Assembly: GCA_940671915.1 (NCBI GenBank)
Contig: CALNVZ010002974.1
Coordinates: forward strand, 23,487,240 to 23,551,239
DNA from: Paracentrotus lividus
Lineage: Eukaryota; Echinodermata; Echinoidea; Camarodonta; Echinidae
DNA: 64,000 nt
Reading direction: 5' to 3'
Shown here: positions 1 to 12,700 of the stretch, piece after piece
Layout of the letters: the number at the start of each line of letters is the position of its first letter
How positions within the stretch are numbered: the stretch's first letter is position 1
Position numbers and translations under genes: made by a program
Notes under the pieces: generated by a model
Told to the model about the DNA's origin: nothing
Database searches by the model: none
What the model saw: the letters and a program-made list of their open reading frames with translations, nothing else

Positions 1-61
1 GGTGTAGGATGCGATCTTTGTGATAAGAACAGAATTGTAAGTCCAATCTCTAAATTTAGGC

Positions 62-262
62 TCAAAATTCTATTGTACGAAACGGAAATTCTATTTGCCC
101 AGATCGTCATTTTTTCATCCTTCCCTTTCTTGTTAAACGCCTAATAAAGTAACAGCAACTCCCATCTTCTAACGTTTTTTTTTTTTTGGTATGACGCGGC
201 TGGGGTTCGAACCCACGATGTCCTGATTATTAGCCGGATGCTCTATCCACTGAGCCAACACA
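62..262 (-). mobile_element. tRNA-derived SINE, copy 1
   Basis: Read on the minus strand, the head at about 190-262 has a pol III A box (TGGCTCAGTGG, complement of 248-258) and B box (GGTTCGA core near 203-213), so it resembles a tRNA gene. The downstream body (to about 62) matches the body of the copy at 3822-4052, including a shared AACGCC-AGCAACT stretch. A T-rich insert separates head and body. A shared non-tRNA body points to a SINE rather than a functional tRNA gene. Confidence 0.6.
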
Positions 263-1860
263 TCGGTTACGCTGAAAAGCCTTGCTGGTACTTGAAATGC
301 CGCCTGGCTAGGATGCTACCCATTGAGCGGAGAATGTGCACACTTTGTATAAGGGCAACCCTCACATCTGGCGACCTTAGTATAAGACAAGTAATACTTT
401 ATCAATATAAGGTAAAGCAACGTAAATTAGCCGTTCCAGATAATTACTAAAATGGACCTCTTTCAATGCAGATTCAGAGTACTATTAAACAAAGGATGTT
501 AATAAAAAGAGGATCACACCAAATTAGAATTTCTGTCTCCCTAAAAAAAAATAAAAAAAAAATAAAAATAAAAAAATAAATAAATAAAAAAAAATAAATA
601 AACAAAAAATATTTTTAAAAATACATGTATATGTGCCAAATAAAATTAATGCGTAACATGGCTATTGATATGCCAAAAATAAAAACGTCAGAATGAAAAA
701 CAATTCTTTAATCGACGGAGGCGGGTATAATAGGATGATGATGTGAGTAGGTGCGCGCAGCGCCCAAGCAGGCAAACATTTTCCATTAAATATCAAAACG
801 GTTATCTCTTTATTTCCGTGTCGTTTTTTTCCTCGAAAGTATTGAAGACGTGAGAATATAGATGACATTCCATCATTAAATACATTGGTTAAATTTTCAC
901 ATAATTTTTTATTATATGCATATGAACTTATGTTTAATTAACATCCCAATTATTCGAGGTTTCATTCATTTATTTTCTTTCCATTTTTCAAATCTCAAAA
1001 TGACTACATCCTTACATCGAGATTCTTTTCTAATGTCAAATCAACTTTCTCTTTCTCTCTCTTTCCTTTTACACTTTTTTTTTTCACGGACACTGCTTAG
1101 ATCTATGCTTTGTCCGTTTTAGAAAAAAAGAGAAAAGATCCATTTTTGTATATGTTTTGACACTTATTTTCCCCTCTTTCAACTCTCACGTACCGTATGA
1201 ATCATGACCAAAGATTATCGGATTGGACAACAGTGCTATGTGCGGTTAACACTCTCACATGCTCCCCATGTCAGCTGGCCCAACAAGCTCTCCCATCCCC
1301 GTGTAAAGCCGCTTGCATCACCGTTATCACACGGGCGGGTGAATGCAGCGCACATAACTAGGAGACAGGCGAGGCAGAGAAAAGGAGGGAGAGAAAGAGT
1401 GTGTGTGTGAGAGTGAGGGGGCATCGAATAGGGTTGATAGATCACGAATCTTAGTGCCTCGTTATCACGTTGAATAATACGGTGATTTATCAAAATGATG
1501 AGCCACAGCCAAGATCATGATAGATCATGCTAGATGACATTTTGAATAAAACTCCGAGGCAGCCGTAAGATTTTAAGGGTAGGATTACGTGCAGTGAAAA
1601 CTGATGCGGCTGGCGGGGATGTGAAGAAAAATAGGGAAGTTGTTTAAATGATGTCCCTTTTAATTAACAGCTGCATTCTATCACAGCCTTAAACTCGTTC
1701 TTCATGTAAATTTTTTAAGCGATCCATTCACTTAACAGACAGTTGTTGATCTTCACTTTTTTATTTGTTTCTAATATGTGGTTTTGCATATAGAATACTA
1801 AGAGAGAAAACAAGCTATGACGAAATAAGTGGAAGACTTTTTATATACATGGAAATATAT
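263..1860. other. No gene recognised; AT-rich DNA with short homopolymer tracts
   Basis: Open frames here are at most 85 codons and show no domain, splice-framed exon or codon signature. An A-rich tract lies at about 540-630 and a GT/GA-rich stretch at about 1380-1420. Nothing else is supported. Confidence 0.5.
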
Positions 1861-2923
1861 ATACAGGGTGTTTCCGAAAAAAGGAAACCCAACTTTGATC
1901 AACAATAATTTCAAAAATATTCCAATGGTAATTATGAAATTTATATCACTGTAAAGTGCAACTCATTGCCATTCTAATGATACCTCGCTCACTTCACCAA
2001 TGTCACGCATCACTAAACCCCATTGTTTTCAAAAAGTCTTGTAAAATTGTGCGTGGTTCACTTTCATGCACCCTGAGATGGTTTGTGTGAATGTGCCGGG
2101 AAAGGAAACTCAACTTTGATCATCAATAACTTCAAGAATATTTCAGTGGTGATTAAGAATTTAATATCACTGGAAAGTACAACTCATTACCATCCTAATG
2201 ATACCTCTCTCAGCTCACCAATATCATGCATCACTGAACCCCATTGTTTTGAAAATTGTCTCGCAAAATTGTGATAGGTTCTCTTTCATGCTCCTTGAGA
2301 TGAGTTGCTTCAAAGATTCCTAACAAATCTAAGTAAAGCATTCCAGTGACTTAAAATAAATGAGTTTGATAAATGGGTTGTAAATTTTTACTTATTTAGT
2401 CCTTTAATCTTACCATCCAGGTAATTTCAACATGTTACTGGTCACACAACCCAGAGAAACTTCAGTTCCCCAAGGATAATGTAAGAAGCATGACAGTGCA
2501 TCAATCACAATTTTGCAAGATATTATCAGAACAATGGGGTTCAGTGATGCATGACATTGGTGAGCTGAAAGAGATATCAATACAATGATAATGAGTACGT
2601 GGCACTTTCCAGTGATATAAACGTCATAATCACTACTGTCATGTTTTTAAAAGGATTGATGATGAAAGTTGGGTTCCCTTTTTAGGCACATTGCAGCAAC
2701 CCATCTCAATGAGCGTGAAAGTGAACCACTCACAATTTTGCAAGACATTTTCAAAACAATGAGGTTCAGTGATGCGTGACATTGGTGAGCTGAGCAGGGT
2801 ATCATTAAAATAGTAATGAGTTGCACTTTCCAGTGATATAAATTTTATAATCACCATGGTAATATTTTTTAAATTATTGATGATCAAACTTGGGTTTCCT
2901 TTTTTCTGGGTCACCCTGTATAT
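1861..2923. mobile_element. Foldback DNA element with two tandem units in each arm
   Basis: The ends are inverted: ACAGGGTG at 1863-1870 and CACCCTGT at 2912-2919, set in TATA-rich flanks. The left arm holds two direct copies of a roughly 215-bp unit (about 1880-2090 and 2098-2310). The right arm holds two more in inverted orientation (about 2480-2690 and 2695-2905). Each unit carries a GGAAACCCAACTTTGATCA-like start. No transposase is visible, so it is non-autonomous. The short open frames inside it come from the repeat. Confidence 0.75.
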
Positions 2924-3821
2924 CTATATATATAATTTTTTTTTAGTAGTAGTAATGCAGGTATCTAGATTTCATTTATATTTGTCACTTATCGGAGCTT
3001 TTTATCGGATATCTCATGTAGGGCATTGGATAAAATATTATGAAATATATAATTGTAAGCCTTATAAAGATATGAATAATTCATTGGAAGTACCAAAGAC
3101 AGTGAAGGTTAATACATGTGATATGTTTTGTTTTGTTTTTGTTTTGTTTTTTTGTTTAACCTATCTGAAAAACTATGAAGATTGACGTAGAATGTGTTTA
3201 TTTTATAGCTTACATAGAAGATCATATTAGCTGATTATGTCAAAAGTGTGCTTATTGTATATTGTATAGACTGTACCAAAAAAAATGCTTGTATTTGCCC
3301 TAATTTACCTAACTATACATTTATATTTAAGTCATTTAAGGACGACCAGGTCATGCGGAAGACTTGATTAATACAGACCATAGAATGAAAACTACGAAAT
3401 GAATCCGACACAAATTGAAATTGATCAAAAATACGTTTGTTCGTTGCTGTCTTTTTTTTTTTTTTTTTGTTTTGTTTTGTTTCGTTTTGTTTTTGTTTTT
3501 GTTTTTTCTAAAGGGGTCTTTCTTCTTTTTGGGGCGGACCTTTCTTTACCTTTCTTAAACATCTTCAAGTTAAGGTCATTAAGGAGTGAACTTTTTCATC
3601 GCAAAGCGCAAAACTTTCCAAACAATGGACATGAAGGCAATGTTTACTTATTTTTTTATTTTTTTATTTTATTTTATTTTTTTACACATCTTGCTCAATA
3701 TTTTTTTTTTTTTGGTTGTTTTGTTTTTTAAATCTAGTTCGTGAAAAATTTCTACATCAATGATGACCTCATATTTTCGTCATAATGATCTGAAAGCAGG
3801 GCCATTTATGCACATTTGCTC
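2924..3821. other. No gene; T-rich low-complexity DNA
   Basis: T-rich runs with interspersed G lie at about 3125-3155, 3450-3510 and 3650-3730. They create phenylalanine-rich open frames that are not credible proteins. No splice-framed conserved exon was recognised. Confidence 0.5.
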
Positions 3822-4052
3822 CAAATTTTATTGTCCGAACAAAGATGACCGGATATTTGTTTTGCCCCTTTTCTCGTGGGCCCGGCAGCCGCTGAGCAGC
3901 GCCAGAAGGACATTGCTTTATCCCCCTCTCGTTGAACGCCAAACAGGGAAGCAGCAACTACCATTTTTTAACGTCTTTTGATATGACGCGGCCGGAGATC
4001 GAACCCACGACCCCCCGATTATGAGGCGGACGCTCTATCCACTGAGCCAACA
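3822..4052 (-). mobile_element. tRNA-derived SINE, copy 2
   Basis: The same architecture as the copy at 62-262: on the minus strand a tRNA-like head (about 3982-4052) with an A box TGGCTCAGTGG and a slightly degraded B box (GGTTCGATCTC), followed by the shared body. The changed B box suggests an old, probably silent copy. Confidence 0.6.
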
Positions 4053-7000
4053 CAACACAACACATTGTGCAATAAGGCTTTATTTCTGTTAGAGCATCTT
4101 CTCCAATTGAAGAAAACCGCCTTAAAAAAAGCAATCCTGTAACATTATTTAATTTCCTTGCAGATATTGAATCCTTCTGAAGAAGATGAAATCATTCTTA
4201 AAAATACAAAGTTGAAAGAGCAGGCGAAGAATTTTTCATGTAGGGGACTGAAACCATAATATTCTAAGCTTCTTGCATTTATATCCATGTATCTCCAGCA
4301 TTTCTGCCAAAAGTTTTTTCACCTTTCTTTTCTTTATTATTATTTTTTACTATTTAGGTCAAGCGGACCCTGCTGGCCAGCGGAGAGGGGGGGGGGGGGG
4401 TAGGGGTGTTCGTTGAATCCCCCCTGAATCCCCCTTGTTACGGACCTGTTTGGTAACCCCTGTACTATTATTTATTTATTTATTTTTTTATTTTATTTTT
4501 TTTATTTTTTCGCTTTTTTTTTTGTTGCTCTTTGTTACAGGGCACAGGTGTTGCAAAAAGGTAATAGGGGAGTTTCTGATCAATCGTGTGCGGGAGGCAC
4601 AATGTAGTATGTAATAGTGAGGGCACCATGTTCATGATTTGGAAGTTCCTATTTAGAACCAGACGTTGCAGGCATATTAAGATAGAACATGTGCCCTGTA
4701 CATCATCCAGATTATTGCCAAAATTAATGTATTTGAAGAGACTGTTCAATTGTCTTTGATTAATGTGTTAATCATATTCATGTGCATTTCGCTTGTTATT
4801 GGACACGATCTCATAAACACCACGCATATTCATAGTTTTTACATGACACAAAACGGATTCCATTCTACTCGAATGGAGGAAAACCAAGCATATTTGATTG
4901 AAAGTAATACGAGCCGAGACGGTGTTTAAAATCGCGTCATATTGCCTTTAAGTTTTTGCCACAAAAAGTTGATGGGCTAGTTGGTTGCGCTTCGTCGATT
5001 CACTCGCGTCGAAAAGGCGTCAAAAAAAACTAATACCTCATCGTTGTATCACGGAAGAAGGCTGCGACGAGAATCTCCCCATTACTAAATCATTAACTCC
5101 CTGACTTCTCATATCACAGATTTATATTTCCACACTCGCCTAAAAAAAAAAAAAAGAAAGAAAAAAAAGCTAAGATAGAAATGAAAGCCAACGAAACATC
5201 AATAACACACACGATTTTTTTTTCCTTCTTTTTTTTTTTGGAACGATTCAGATTTTTCCCCCCCCCTTTTTTTTTTATAACATACTAAGCTAATATACTC
5301 CAGGGATTATTTTCCACTCATTTTCATACATTTCATTTGGGACAATTTGAAGGGTCGTAAAATCAGATAGCTCTCAGCTGCGCTTGAGCGATTAAGCATA
5401 TGCCTCTTGCCGACTGGGGTTTGGTGGTGAGGAGGAGAGAGGTGCGAGAATCTGGTTGACTGGCGCAGGTAACGCGACTTGGGGCGTCGTGGTTCCCCTA
5501 TACGCGCATGTAACCTCGTGGTGTGTGAGGCGTGAAATCTCGTCATTGGCTCTCCTCCATATAAGGCAAGAGAAATAGTCACGGTATGCTTGATATGAAA
5601 TGAACGGACACAGAATTAAAAGACAGAAACCATGCATAATGCCTTTCTTCACAGTGATCCTGAAATGACGCACAACTGCCGTATGTTGGCGCTAATTCGC
5701 GATAAACCCAACCCAATCACAGTGAAGCATATGGGTTGTTTTACGATCAGGGTACATCATTTTGTCTCACTGGACCACACAAAGAAGCTGTTTTGTTTTC
5801 CTCAATTTTCGTGTATTCGTGTATAAAAAAAAAGTGATTATTTGCCTACATAGACTGCAGTGTTATTTTAAGCATACCCAGGGACGCTTATGACATAGTG
5901 ATATTCAGTCATCAATATCTCTGCAATAAACTACGATTAGCTTCAAATTCTCAGGCAATTCCTATCAGACTAAAGTTTGCAATTATTATTACAGCATAGC
6001 TAGAAGAGCAGATTTTTAAGACCTGAATGAAGTAAAACAACCCCTTATTATGGAACAATCTCGATAAAAATTACTTTTACCTTTACACTCTACAATGCTA
6101 TTTGATATCGTTCCAACATACCAACAATTTAGCAATAACTATAAAGAATCGTAATATTAAAAGGAAAAGTAACTAACAAATTTTCAACTACATGACAAAC
6201 ACTACAACACTCTCTCAGATAGTAGAAGTAGTAGTAGTAGTGGTGGTGGTTGAATATGATGGCGCACTTCAATCTCTTCAGATTATACGCGCCAGTTACC
6301 TCTGTAGGTATGACTTCGGCAAAGGAAAGCCCATACAACGTCAAACCATTTCATTAATATCCCATCACCTCATTAATATCCTATCACCTTATTAGTATAC
6401 GTGATTCACGTATGCCTGCGCAAATTAGCAAAATTCCAATATAAATTTAAATGAATTTCTAGATAAAATAGTGATAATAACGAACGAAGTACGGGCAATT
6501 GTTCATGGAAATAGCAAATTAACCATCATCGACAGAGGGCACCATATAATATATTACTAGGTATAATATTGATCCAGAGTGATCAATAGAACACCTTTTG
6601 GCATAAAGGTTTCTTTCATGAGTCAGAGCAGCCATTCTCCGAGTCAAAAAGCATGTGACATTTTTGGTTTCTTAATTAGTCAAACTTCTGGAAACTCGTA
6701 CATATATAGGTCAAATATAACGAATCAAGGAAAAGCAATTCCTGCAAATCGTTGATTTATTTATTTTCTGATTTCTGTCATGACCAAAAGTTTGACACTC
6801 GCAGTTCGAAGAAAAGACTCGGGGGGGGGGGGGCCAATTGATTTTATCCAGTCGTTCTTAAAGTTACGAATATGACTTTACGAAGCGAACTGGAACAGGT
6901 TATGTGTGTTACGTACGTAACACTAGTATGCTTTTGGCAGATTTGAGACAAGGGATAATCAGAGGACCAGTTTACATGCGATTGTGTACAATATGAATTT

Positions 7001-7296
7001 ACAGACAGACAGAAATATTATGAAGTTATAAACTAATTCATACCTGCCATTATGATACATCGTTCATACTTGGACACATAACGGTTACCATAGATTCCGA
7101 GGTATGCCAATCAATAATTGATTTATCGTGTGTGCCGGGATCAGTTCGCCTCTCACGAAGAGTCCACTCATTATATCTGTGATTTCCCAATATTTAACAC
7201 GTTCTGGCCTATTTCTTTTCGGACAGTATCGTTAATATCACCGAAAAGGGCCGTGTGCATCGAGGATGCGTGCTGACAAAATAGGGATCAGAAAGC
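4053..7296. other. No gene recognised
   Basis: Homopolymer runs (G run at about 4388-4400, C/T run at about 5258-5275, G run at about 6822-6833) and AT-rich unique sequence. Open frames are under 100 codons without recognisable domains. Confidence 0.45.
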
Positions 7297-7304
7297 TATA
7301 AAAG
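7297..7304 (+). promoter_or_regulatory. Possible TATA box (TATAAAAG)
   Basis: TATAAAAG lies 64 bases upstream of the ATG at 7368, at a spacing that would put a start site near 7325-7330. It is the only good TATA match noticed ahead of a plausible start codon in the first 9 kb, but such matches are common by chance in AT-rich DNA. Confidence 0.3.
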
Positions 7305-7367
7305 AGGTTACATTTTTTATCCTATCACCACTTTATTTGATAAACCCAAAAGAATACAGGATCCTAA

Positions 7368-7553
7368 ATGGAAAATATGATGTTACAGGGTTTAGTCGTG
7401 TTTCTTACCCTGATCATCGCCGCAGCCTCTATGCCAGACGATAAGTCTTACCCTGCTTACACAGTTCCTCTAAATAAAACTCCTAGCACTCCTTTATATT
7501 ACCCAAGATTTTATATAGCAAGATTTCCCTGCCAGTCGCACTTCATATTTTAA
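7368..7553 (+). CDS. Possible small secreted peptide (or first exon of one)
   Basis: A 61-codon frame opens with a convincing signal-peptide-like N-terminus: a short polar start, a hydrophobic core (LVVFLTLIIAAAS) and a likely cleavage near residue 21-22. The rest is short, proline/tyrosine-rich, with a single cysteine. A TATAAAAG box lies 64 bases upstream. No strong splice donor was seen in the frame. A pyrimidine-rich acceptor (GTGTTTCAG) at 7593-7601 precedes another open stretch to about 7808, so a two-exon gene is possible. The product is not recognised. It could equally be a chance frame; only the signal sequence plus TATA combination earns an entry. Confidence 0.28.
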   Translation: MENMMLQGLVVFLTLIIAAASMPDDKSYPAYTVPLNKTPSTPLYYPRFYIARFPCQSHFIF

Positions 7554-8080
7554 CTCATTTTTATGATGTTTTAACGAGTTCATAATGTGTTCTGTGTTTC
7601 AGGATCCCTCAGATGGCAGTTAACCTGTTCTCATGGACTACAGCCGATACAAGCTGATTTACTGACTGTTTCTTGCCCCTTTCCTTCGAAAATCAAAGAC
7701 CAAACCTTTCCCAGCAAAGGCAAGCCCGAGTATGCGACACAACAACTGGCCTACATACCACCCCACTTAAAAACTTTGGTGAATTTGCATTCCTACAAGT
7801 GTGCATAAAAATGTTGGAAATGTTATTTAAACAACATCTCGTAAGTGTGATCCAAGCCGATCGACTTCTTCTCGGGCAATGTGGGCAAGATCATCGGGCA
7901 ATAAATTTGACTGTGTGTCCCCCCAAAAAAACAAACAAAAAACAAAACAAATAACAAACAAACTCTTTCTCAGACACAATAGATATCATATCGAGGGCTT
8001 AAAACTAGAACAGTTTATGTCCATTTTGGTCAAAATTCAGTTAAGTCCACCAAATTCCTGTTTATTCATGTGTGTTTGTG

Positions 8081-8134
8081 TGCCAGAACTGTCTATGTCC
8101 TCACAAGACATACATGACATAGACAGTTCTGGCA
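8081..8134. repeat. Perfect 19-bp inverted repeat (hairpin)
   Basis: TGCCAGAACTGTCTATGTC at 8081-8099 is repeated exactly as its reverse complement at 8116-8134, with a 16-base loop between. The arms do not extend clearly beyond this. Confidence 0.85.
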
Positions 8135-8668
8135 GTCCATGTCCACTGAGGATATATGCAGTTGTAACAGACAAATGTCAATGAATATACAGAAATGTGA
8201 AAACATGAGCTTCTGCAATCGAAATTTAATTCAGAATCTGCCTGGTGCGTTCATATCTTCATAAGATGTACATTGAATAATAAAATAGTTGCCCCAAAAT
8301 TATAGAGTTCGCTTTAATTATATTACTATTTTTGGGATATCATTATTACAGCACTGGATAAGCCTATGACTACTATAGGATCACGTTATATACATTATAT
8401 TTCCTAATAGAAAAAAAAATACTGTAGCTAAATACTAATTTGCTGAATATATCAGAAGTTGAGTTTTTTCTGTTTTGTTTTATCTTGCAGACATTCTCCT
8501 GGATTTAGATAAATTCAGCCAATTTATTTTTGTGATTATGAAGACGTTTTGCCATGTCATGTGTGATTGTGTAAGTGTGTATAAAATTTGGTGGAGATGT
8601 TATTTAAACACTATCTCTTGAGTGCGATCCATGCCTATCGACATTGTCTCGGGCAATGTGTTTGAAGT

Positions 8669-8703
<35 letters not shown>
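8669..8703. repeat. Poly(A) tract
   Basis: About 35 uninterrupted A residues. The unit just upstream (about 8575-8668) resembles about 7800-7920, so this may be the tail of a copied element. Confidence 0.7.
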
Positions 8704-8706
<3 letters not shown>

Positions 8707-9000
8707 GACTATGTGCCCCAACGAGAACATAAACATTTTTCAAATTCTTTCTTAAAACAATCCATATCATATCAAGAAAAATTGAAAACAAGAGCTTCTA
8801 AAGTCAAAATTGATTTCAGAACCTGTCCGGCGAGTTCATATCGCCATAAGATGTGTATTGAATAATGAAAAGGTTACCAAATAAACTTGGTTTACTTAAA
8901 ATCTAAGGCATTAATTATTTTGTAAATATTACAGTAATTGGTGAGCTTATGACTATTATAGAATTACGTAATATCTTAATTAAAAACATACATACAGGAA

Positions 9001-9400
9001 TAATAATAATAATAATAATGAACGTTACTTATATAGCGCATATCACAAACATCAGAAAGTCTCTATGCACTTCAAAATAGGAAAGATGGGAGTATGATAG
9101 AAATGATGAAATACCATTTTTACCTGATACTCAAAATATTATGAAAATTACAAAATTACAATATGATACAAACAAAATGCTAGATAATTAAGTTATTCAT
9201 TCACAAACAGGTAAGTTTTCAACAGAGATTTAAAGGACTCTGTTGATTTGGCGCTTTTCACAAGATCGGGCAAACTGTTCCACAATTCTGCAGATGCCAT
9301 ATTAAAAGAGCGGGCTCCATAGACATGATAGAATTGAGTGGAAATATTTGGGGTTACTAAGAGGGATTTATGCTTTGATGAGGAAATCATGAATTAGCTT
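9001..9400 (-). mobile_element. 5'-truncated CR1/L2-like LINE, 3' end
   Basis: On the minus strand, 9193-9390 encodes the familiar C-terminal tail of a LINE reverse-transcriptase protein: YGARSFNMASAELWNSLP followed by a FKSLLKTYLF-type ending. After the stop comes a short 3' UTR containing GCGCTATATAAGT, ending in ATT repeats (complement of 9001-9019). The reverse transcriptase core is absent, which fits ordinary 5' truncation. The fragment lies just downstream of the SRR stop codon. Confidence 0.75.
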
Positions 9401-9540
9401 AATATTGAAAATTTTCGAAAGGAAGTTATCTGATTCATTCTCAGAAGTTGGGGTGTTTGTTCTTAACACAATATTTGAAATCGGGATGTATCAATTAAAA
9501 CAATATTTTACAATACCAAATCCCGGTGGATTTGACCTGT

Positions 9541-9783
9541 TCATGAATCTATAATAAACGAAATATCATCTGCACATTTGCAAGGCAAATGAATATTCAT
9601 ATCCTCCCGCATGATTTCCTTCATGGTTTCTTGGCTCACGTTGCCACCTGAAAGAATCACACCAACATTAACAACCTCTGGTGAAACGAGCTCAAACTTG
9701 GTGCTCAACACGGCAGCCAAGGCTACAGCAGCGCTGGGTTCCACACACTGCTTCAGATACTGCCATACCAGAAGAGTAGCATT
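9541..9783 (-). CDS. SRR: SRR exon 6 (C-terminal, stop TGA)
   Basis: Acceptor CTTTCCAG before 9783; 81 codons including the TGA at 9541-9543. It carries the EPSAAVALAAVLS helix and the LSGGN motif that contacts the PLP ring. The C-terminal 30 residues after SGGN do not resemble human SRR and hold two cysteines. Confidence 0.9.
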   Translation of the reverse strand, partial: NATLLVWQYLKQCVEPSAAVALAAVLSTKFELVSPEVVNVGVILSGGNVSQETMKEIMREDMNIHLPCKCADDISFIIDS

Positions 9784-12700
9784 CTGGAAAGCAAAGACAC
9801 GCGCAGAGAGACTGGATAATGAATGACAATATTTGTGGAAGGAAGATCAGGGTAACTTCCGATCGTATTATTGTCTTAAAACTAAGTTTTGAGTCAAAAA
9901 GAGCCTGAGCTTTTCAATTTTATTCCACTAGATCTTTTTTTTTTCTTCTTCTTCTTTTTTTTTTTTTTTTTTTTTTTTTTGATAAGCAGTTTCAGTAGGC
10001 TTTCTTTTTATTTCCTTTTGTTTTTGTTTGTTTGTTTGTTTTTTGAGGGGGGGGGGGTTCTTTTGCAATCTTGTAAGGATTGGCAATTAGAGTCTTCTAA
10101 CGGCAAGATAAGTTGCAAAATTAAGTTGGTGTACTATGATTGATTCAGTCGTAAAGTTTAACTTCTTGCTCTCAACTGTATCAAAGATATGTGCTGCCCA
10201 CCCAATGGACTAGCATGTTAGATACTTTTCCAAATGACAGTGTGTCCCAAAATAATGTCCCTCTTATTCATCACAGAATAATTACCAACATTAAGTTTTA
10301 TACTCAATTAGGTTTATGTATTAAGAAAGCCCAACTCATACTGCGATTCCTGTGAAAATTTCAAACGTTTCTCTTCATTGATTATAAATGCACAGGCTCT
10401 TTTGTAAAAATAGTCATTTTTATCCCACTCCAATTTTGATTAAAAGGAATACACTACAAAAATGCCATTCATGATTATGTGCTTCACTATTATTTCAGTT
10501 TAAAAACTGTGATGTTCATGCTTTTGTTTTCAAGTATCAATGCCATTCCTCACTGGCCATAAGTCTTGACTAGTTCGTGATTTGAGTCTCTGGAGTTGTG
10601 GAGATGTCTCCCGAGTCTCTGGAAAAATGCGGGGGAAATTTATTAAAAGTCTAAAAAATAAAAAATAAAAGATGATCAAGTCGCTAGCAAGTCACCCCAT
10701 TATTGCCGGGACTCTTTAGTCTACTGGTGATAGAAAAAAAATGGTCACAAATAATTCACGAGTCCTTGTAAACGTCGCCGTAAAGTCTTCTGGGTCTCCA
10801 GGGAGTCACACAAAAATCATTTAAAAGTCTTTAAAAAAAAAGAAGGTCAGACGTGTTTTGGGTTTTCTGTTGTTGTTCAATTTTTCAACTTACTAGCACG
10901 AGGCGACTCTTCAGTCTACCAGACAAAATAACCCTCGGCGACGTCGCTGCGACTTGTTCGCAACTGGAAAAGATCTTGTCAAAAATCGAACATGTTCAGT
11001 TTTTTCCAGTCGTAAGCAAGTCAAAGCGATGTCGCAGACTTCGCTGTGACTAATTCACTGACTAAAAATTAATGGTAAAGAAAAGTCAAACATGTTTGAC
11101 AGTGTATTTAGACTTTCGTTTGATTTGATTTTTTTTCGTTTGAAATTTTCACACAATTTACAGAAATAAATGGGATTTCAAAATATTAATATGAAATTGG
11201 CAATAATACTTTATTTGAGAATTTATTTAGCGCCGAATCAGAGGGACATTTTGGGGGACACGCTGTATTGCATTAAATAATGCAAATTTTAGTTTTATTC
11301 ATTTTGTTACAAATTTGTTCTTTCTGTCAAGTGTCGTGTCTTTATGAATATTTAGATGTATATTGCATCTCATTAAATGTTTTATATTTGTGAATTACCA
11401 AATTTAAATCCTCAAAATTATATTTGAATACAAAATTACATGTTTTTAATTTAATTTTATCATTATGAAATGTTAGAAAATTATCAGTATACCTTGATTT
11501 CATCTTCCGACACCGATATGACATCATCGACATGCTCTCTTATGATTGACCAGGACATTGGACCGACAGAAGCTCTCAACCCATCAGCAATGCTCATCTC
11601 TTCAGGATTTAGTCGGCAAAGCTCGCCCGTACGAACTGAAAGTTCGCACGCGTTTGAAAGAGAGGGCTCAGCCCCAATGATCTTAATGTTAGGATTCATT
11701 GCCTGTTCGAGAGATCGGTTGCTGTTCGTTAGACCAATGATTCGACTTTTAGGGTTCGTTAATGAAATAAGGTTCAATTCTCCAAAAATTAAATATAATT
11801 TGTTGAAAGTTTCGTTCATCTCAAGATGAAACAAGGTTCGTCGATCCACGAAGAAAAAAAAAATGTTGATTATGAAAATAAATAGGGTACGATAATCTGA
11901 AAAAGAAATAAACAATATAATTTTGGATGAACGAACTTTATTTCGTTGTTAGACGAACCACATTGCATTTTCATCTTATCAATCTTTATTTTATTTTTTT
12001 AATTCACGTATACTATGTCCCTTTCGGAATAACAAACACAGTTTTTCAGGGAATCGAAACTGACATATTAATGTTCGAAAAACGAACTTCATTTCATTTC
12101 CTGATAAACGAACATTTATTTAGGAACTGTGTTCGGAAAAACAAGCCTTCGGACTAACGAACCTCATCCGGTTTTCAGAATGAAAGAAACAATGAGCAGT
12201 CCCCACTCTAAAGGGAATATAGAACAATAACATAGTATTATGCATTAAAGGCGTACACCAAATAATTATATTTTTAAAAATGGTGTGATACTCTGTCTCA
12301 TGATATTTTGATAAAGACGATTTGGGGGCGTTCTTCCAGAAATGATTAGCTGCAACTTTCCTAAATATCATTGTGAAGATCATGTTAAAGGTGGTCAAAA
12401 TCGAGGATACAACCCGATAGTCCGCAAGGCTAATACCAGGTCGCGATGAACCTAGAAAACCGGTTCACAATATCCTAGGATCGCATCTTGCTCTATGCCC
12501 TAACCTTAACCCTAATCCTAGGACACGGAATCACGATGACCCTACACGAAGAAGTAGACATTTACAGTGTGTCCCAGAAATAACTATATACTTTTGAAAT
12601 GGCTACCGAATAAGAAATATATGGTTCTTGGTGGAAAAGATTTATATGTAGATAAAAATCACATCCTAAACTATTATTAACACCAAGCTGCGGTCACAAA

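Noticed and set aside
190-262. A minus-strand tRNA gene
   Set aside because: The A and B boxes are good, but the same head occurs at 3982-4052 attached to the same non-tRNA body, which identifies a SINE.
3399-3731. A 110-codon membrane-like protein
   Set aside because: Phenylalanine runs come from poly(T) tracts; no conserved feature.
11470-11829. A 119-codon plus-strand frame
   Set aside because: Antisense to SRR exon 5; no domain of its own.
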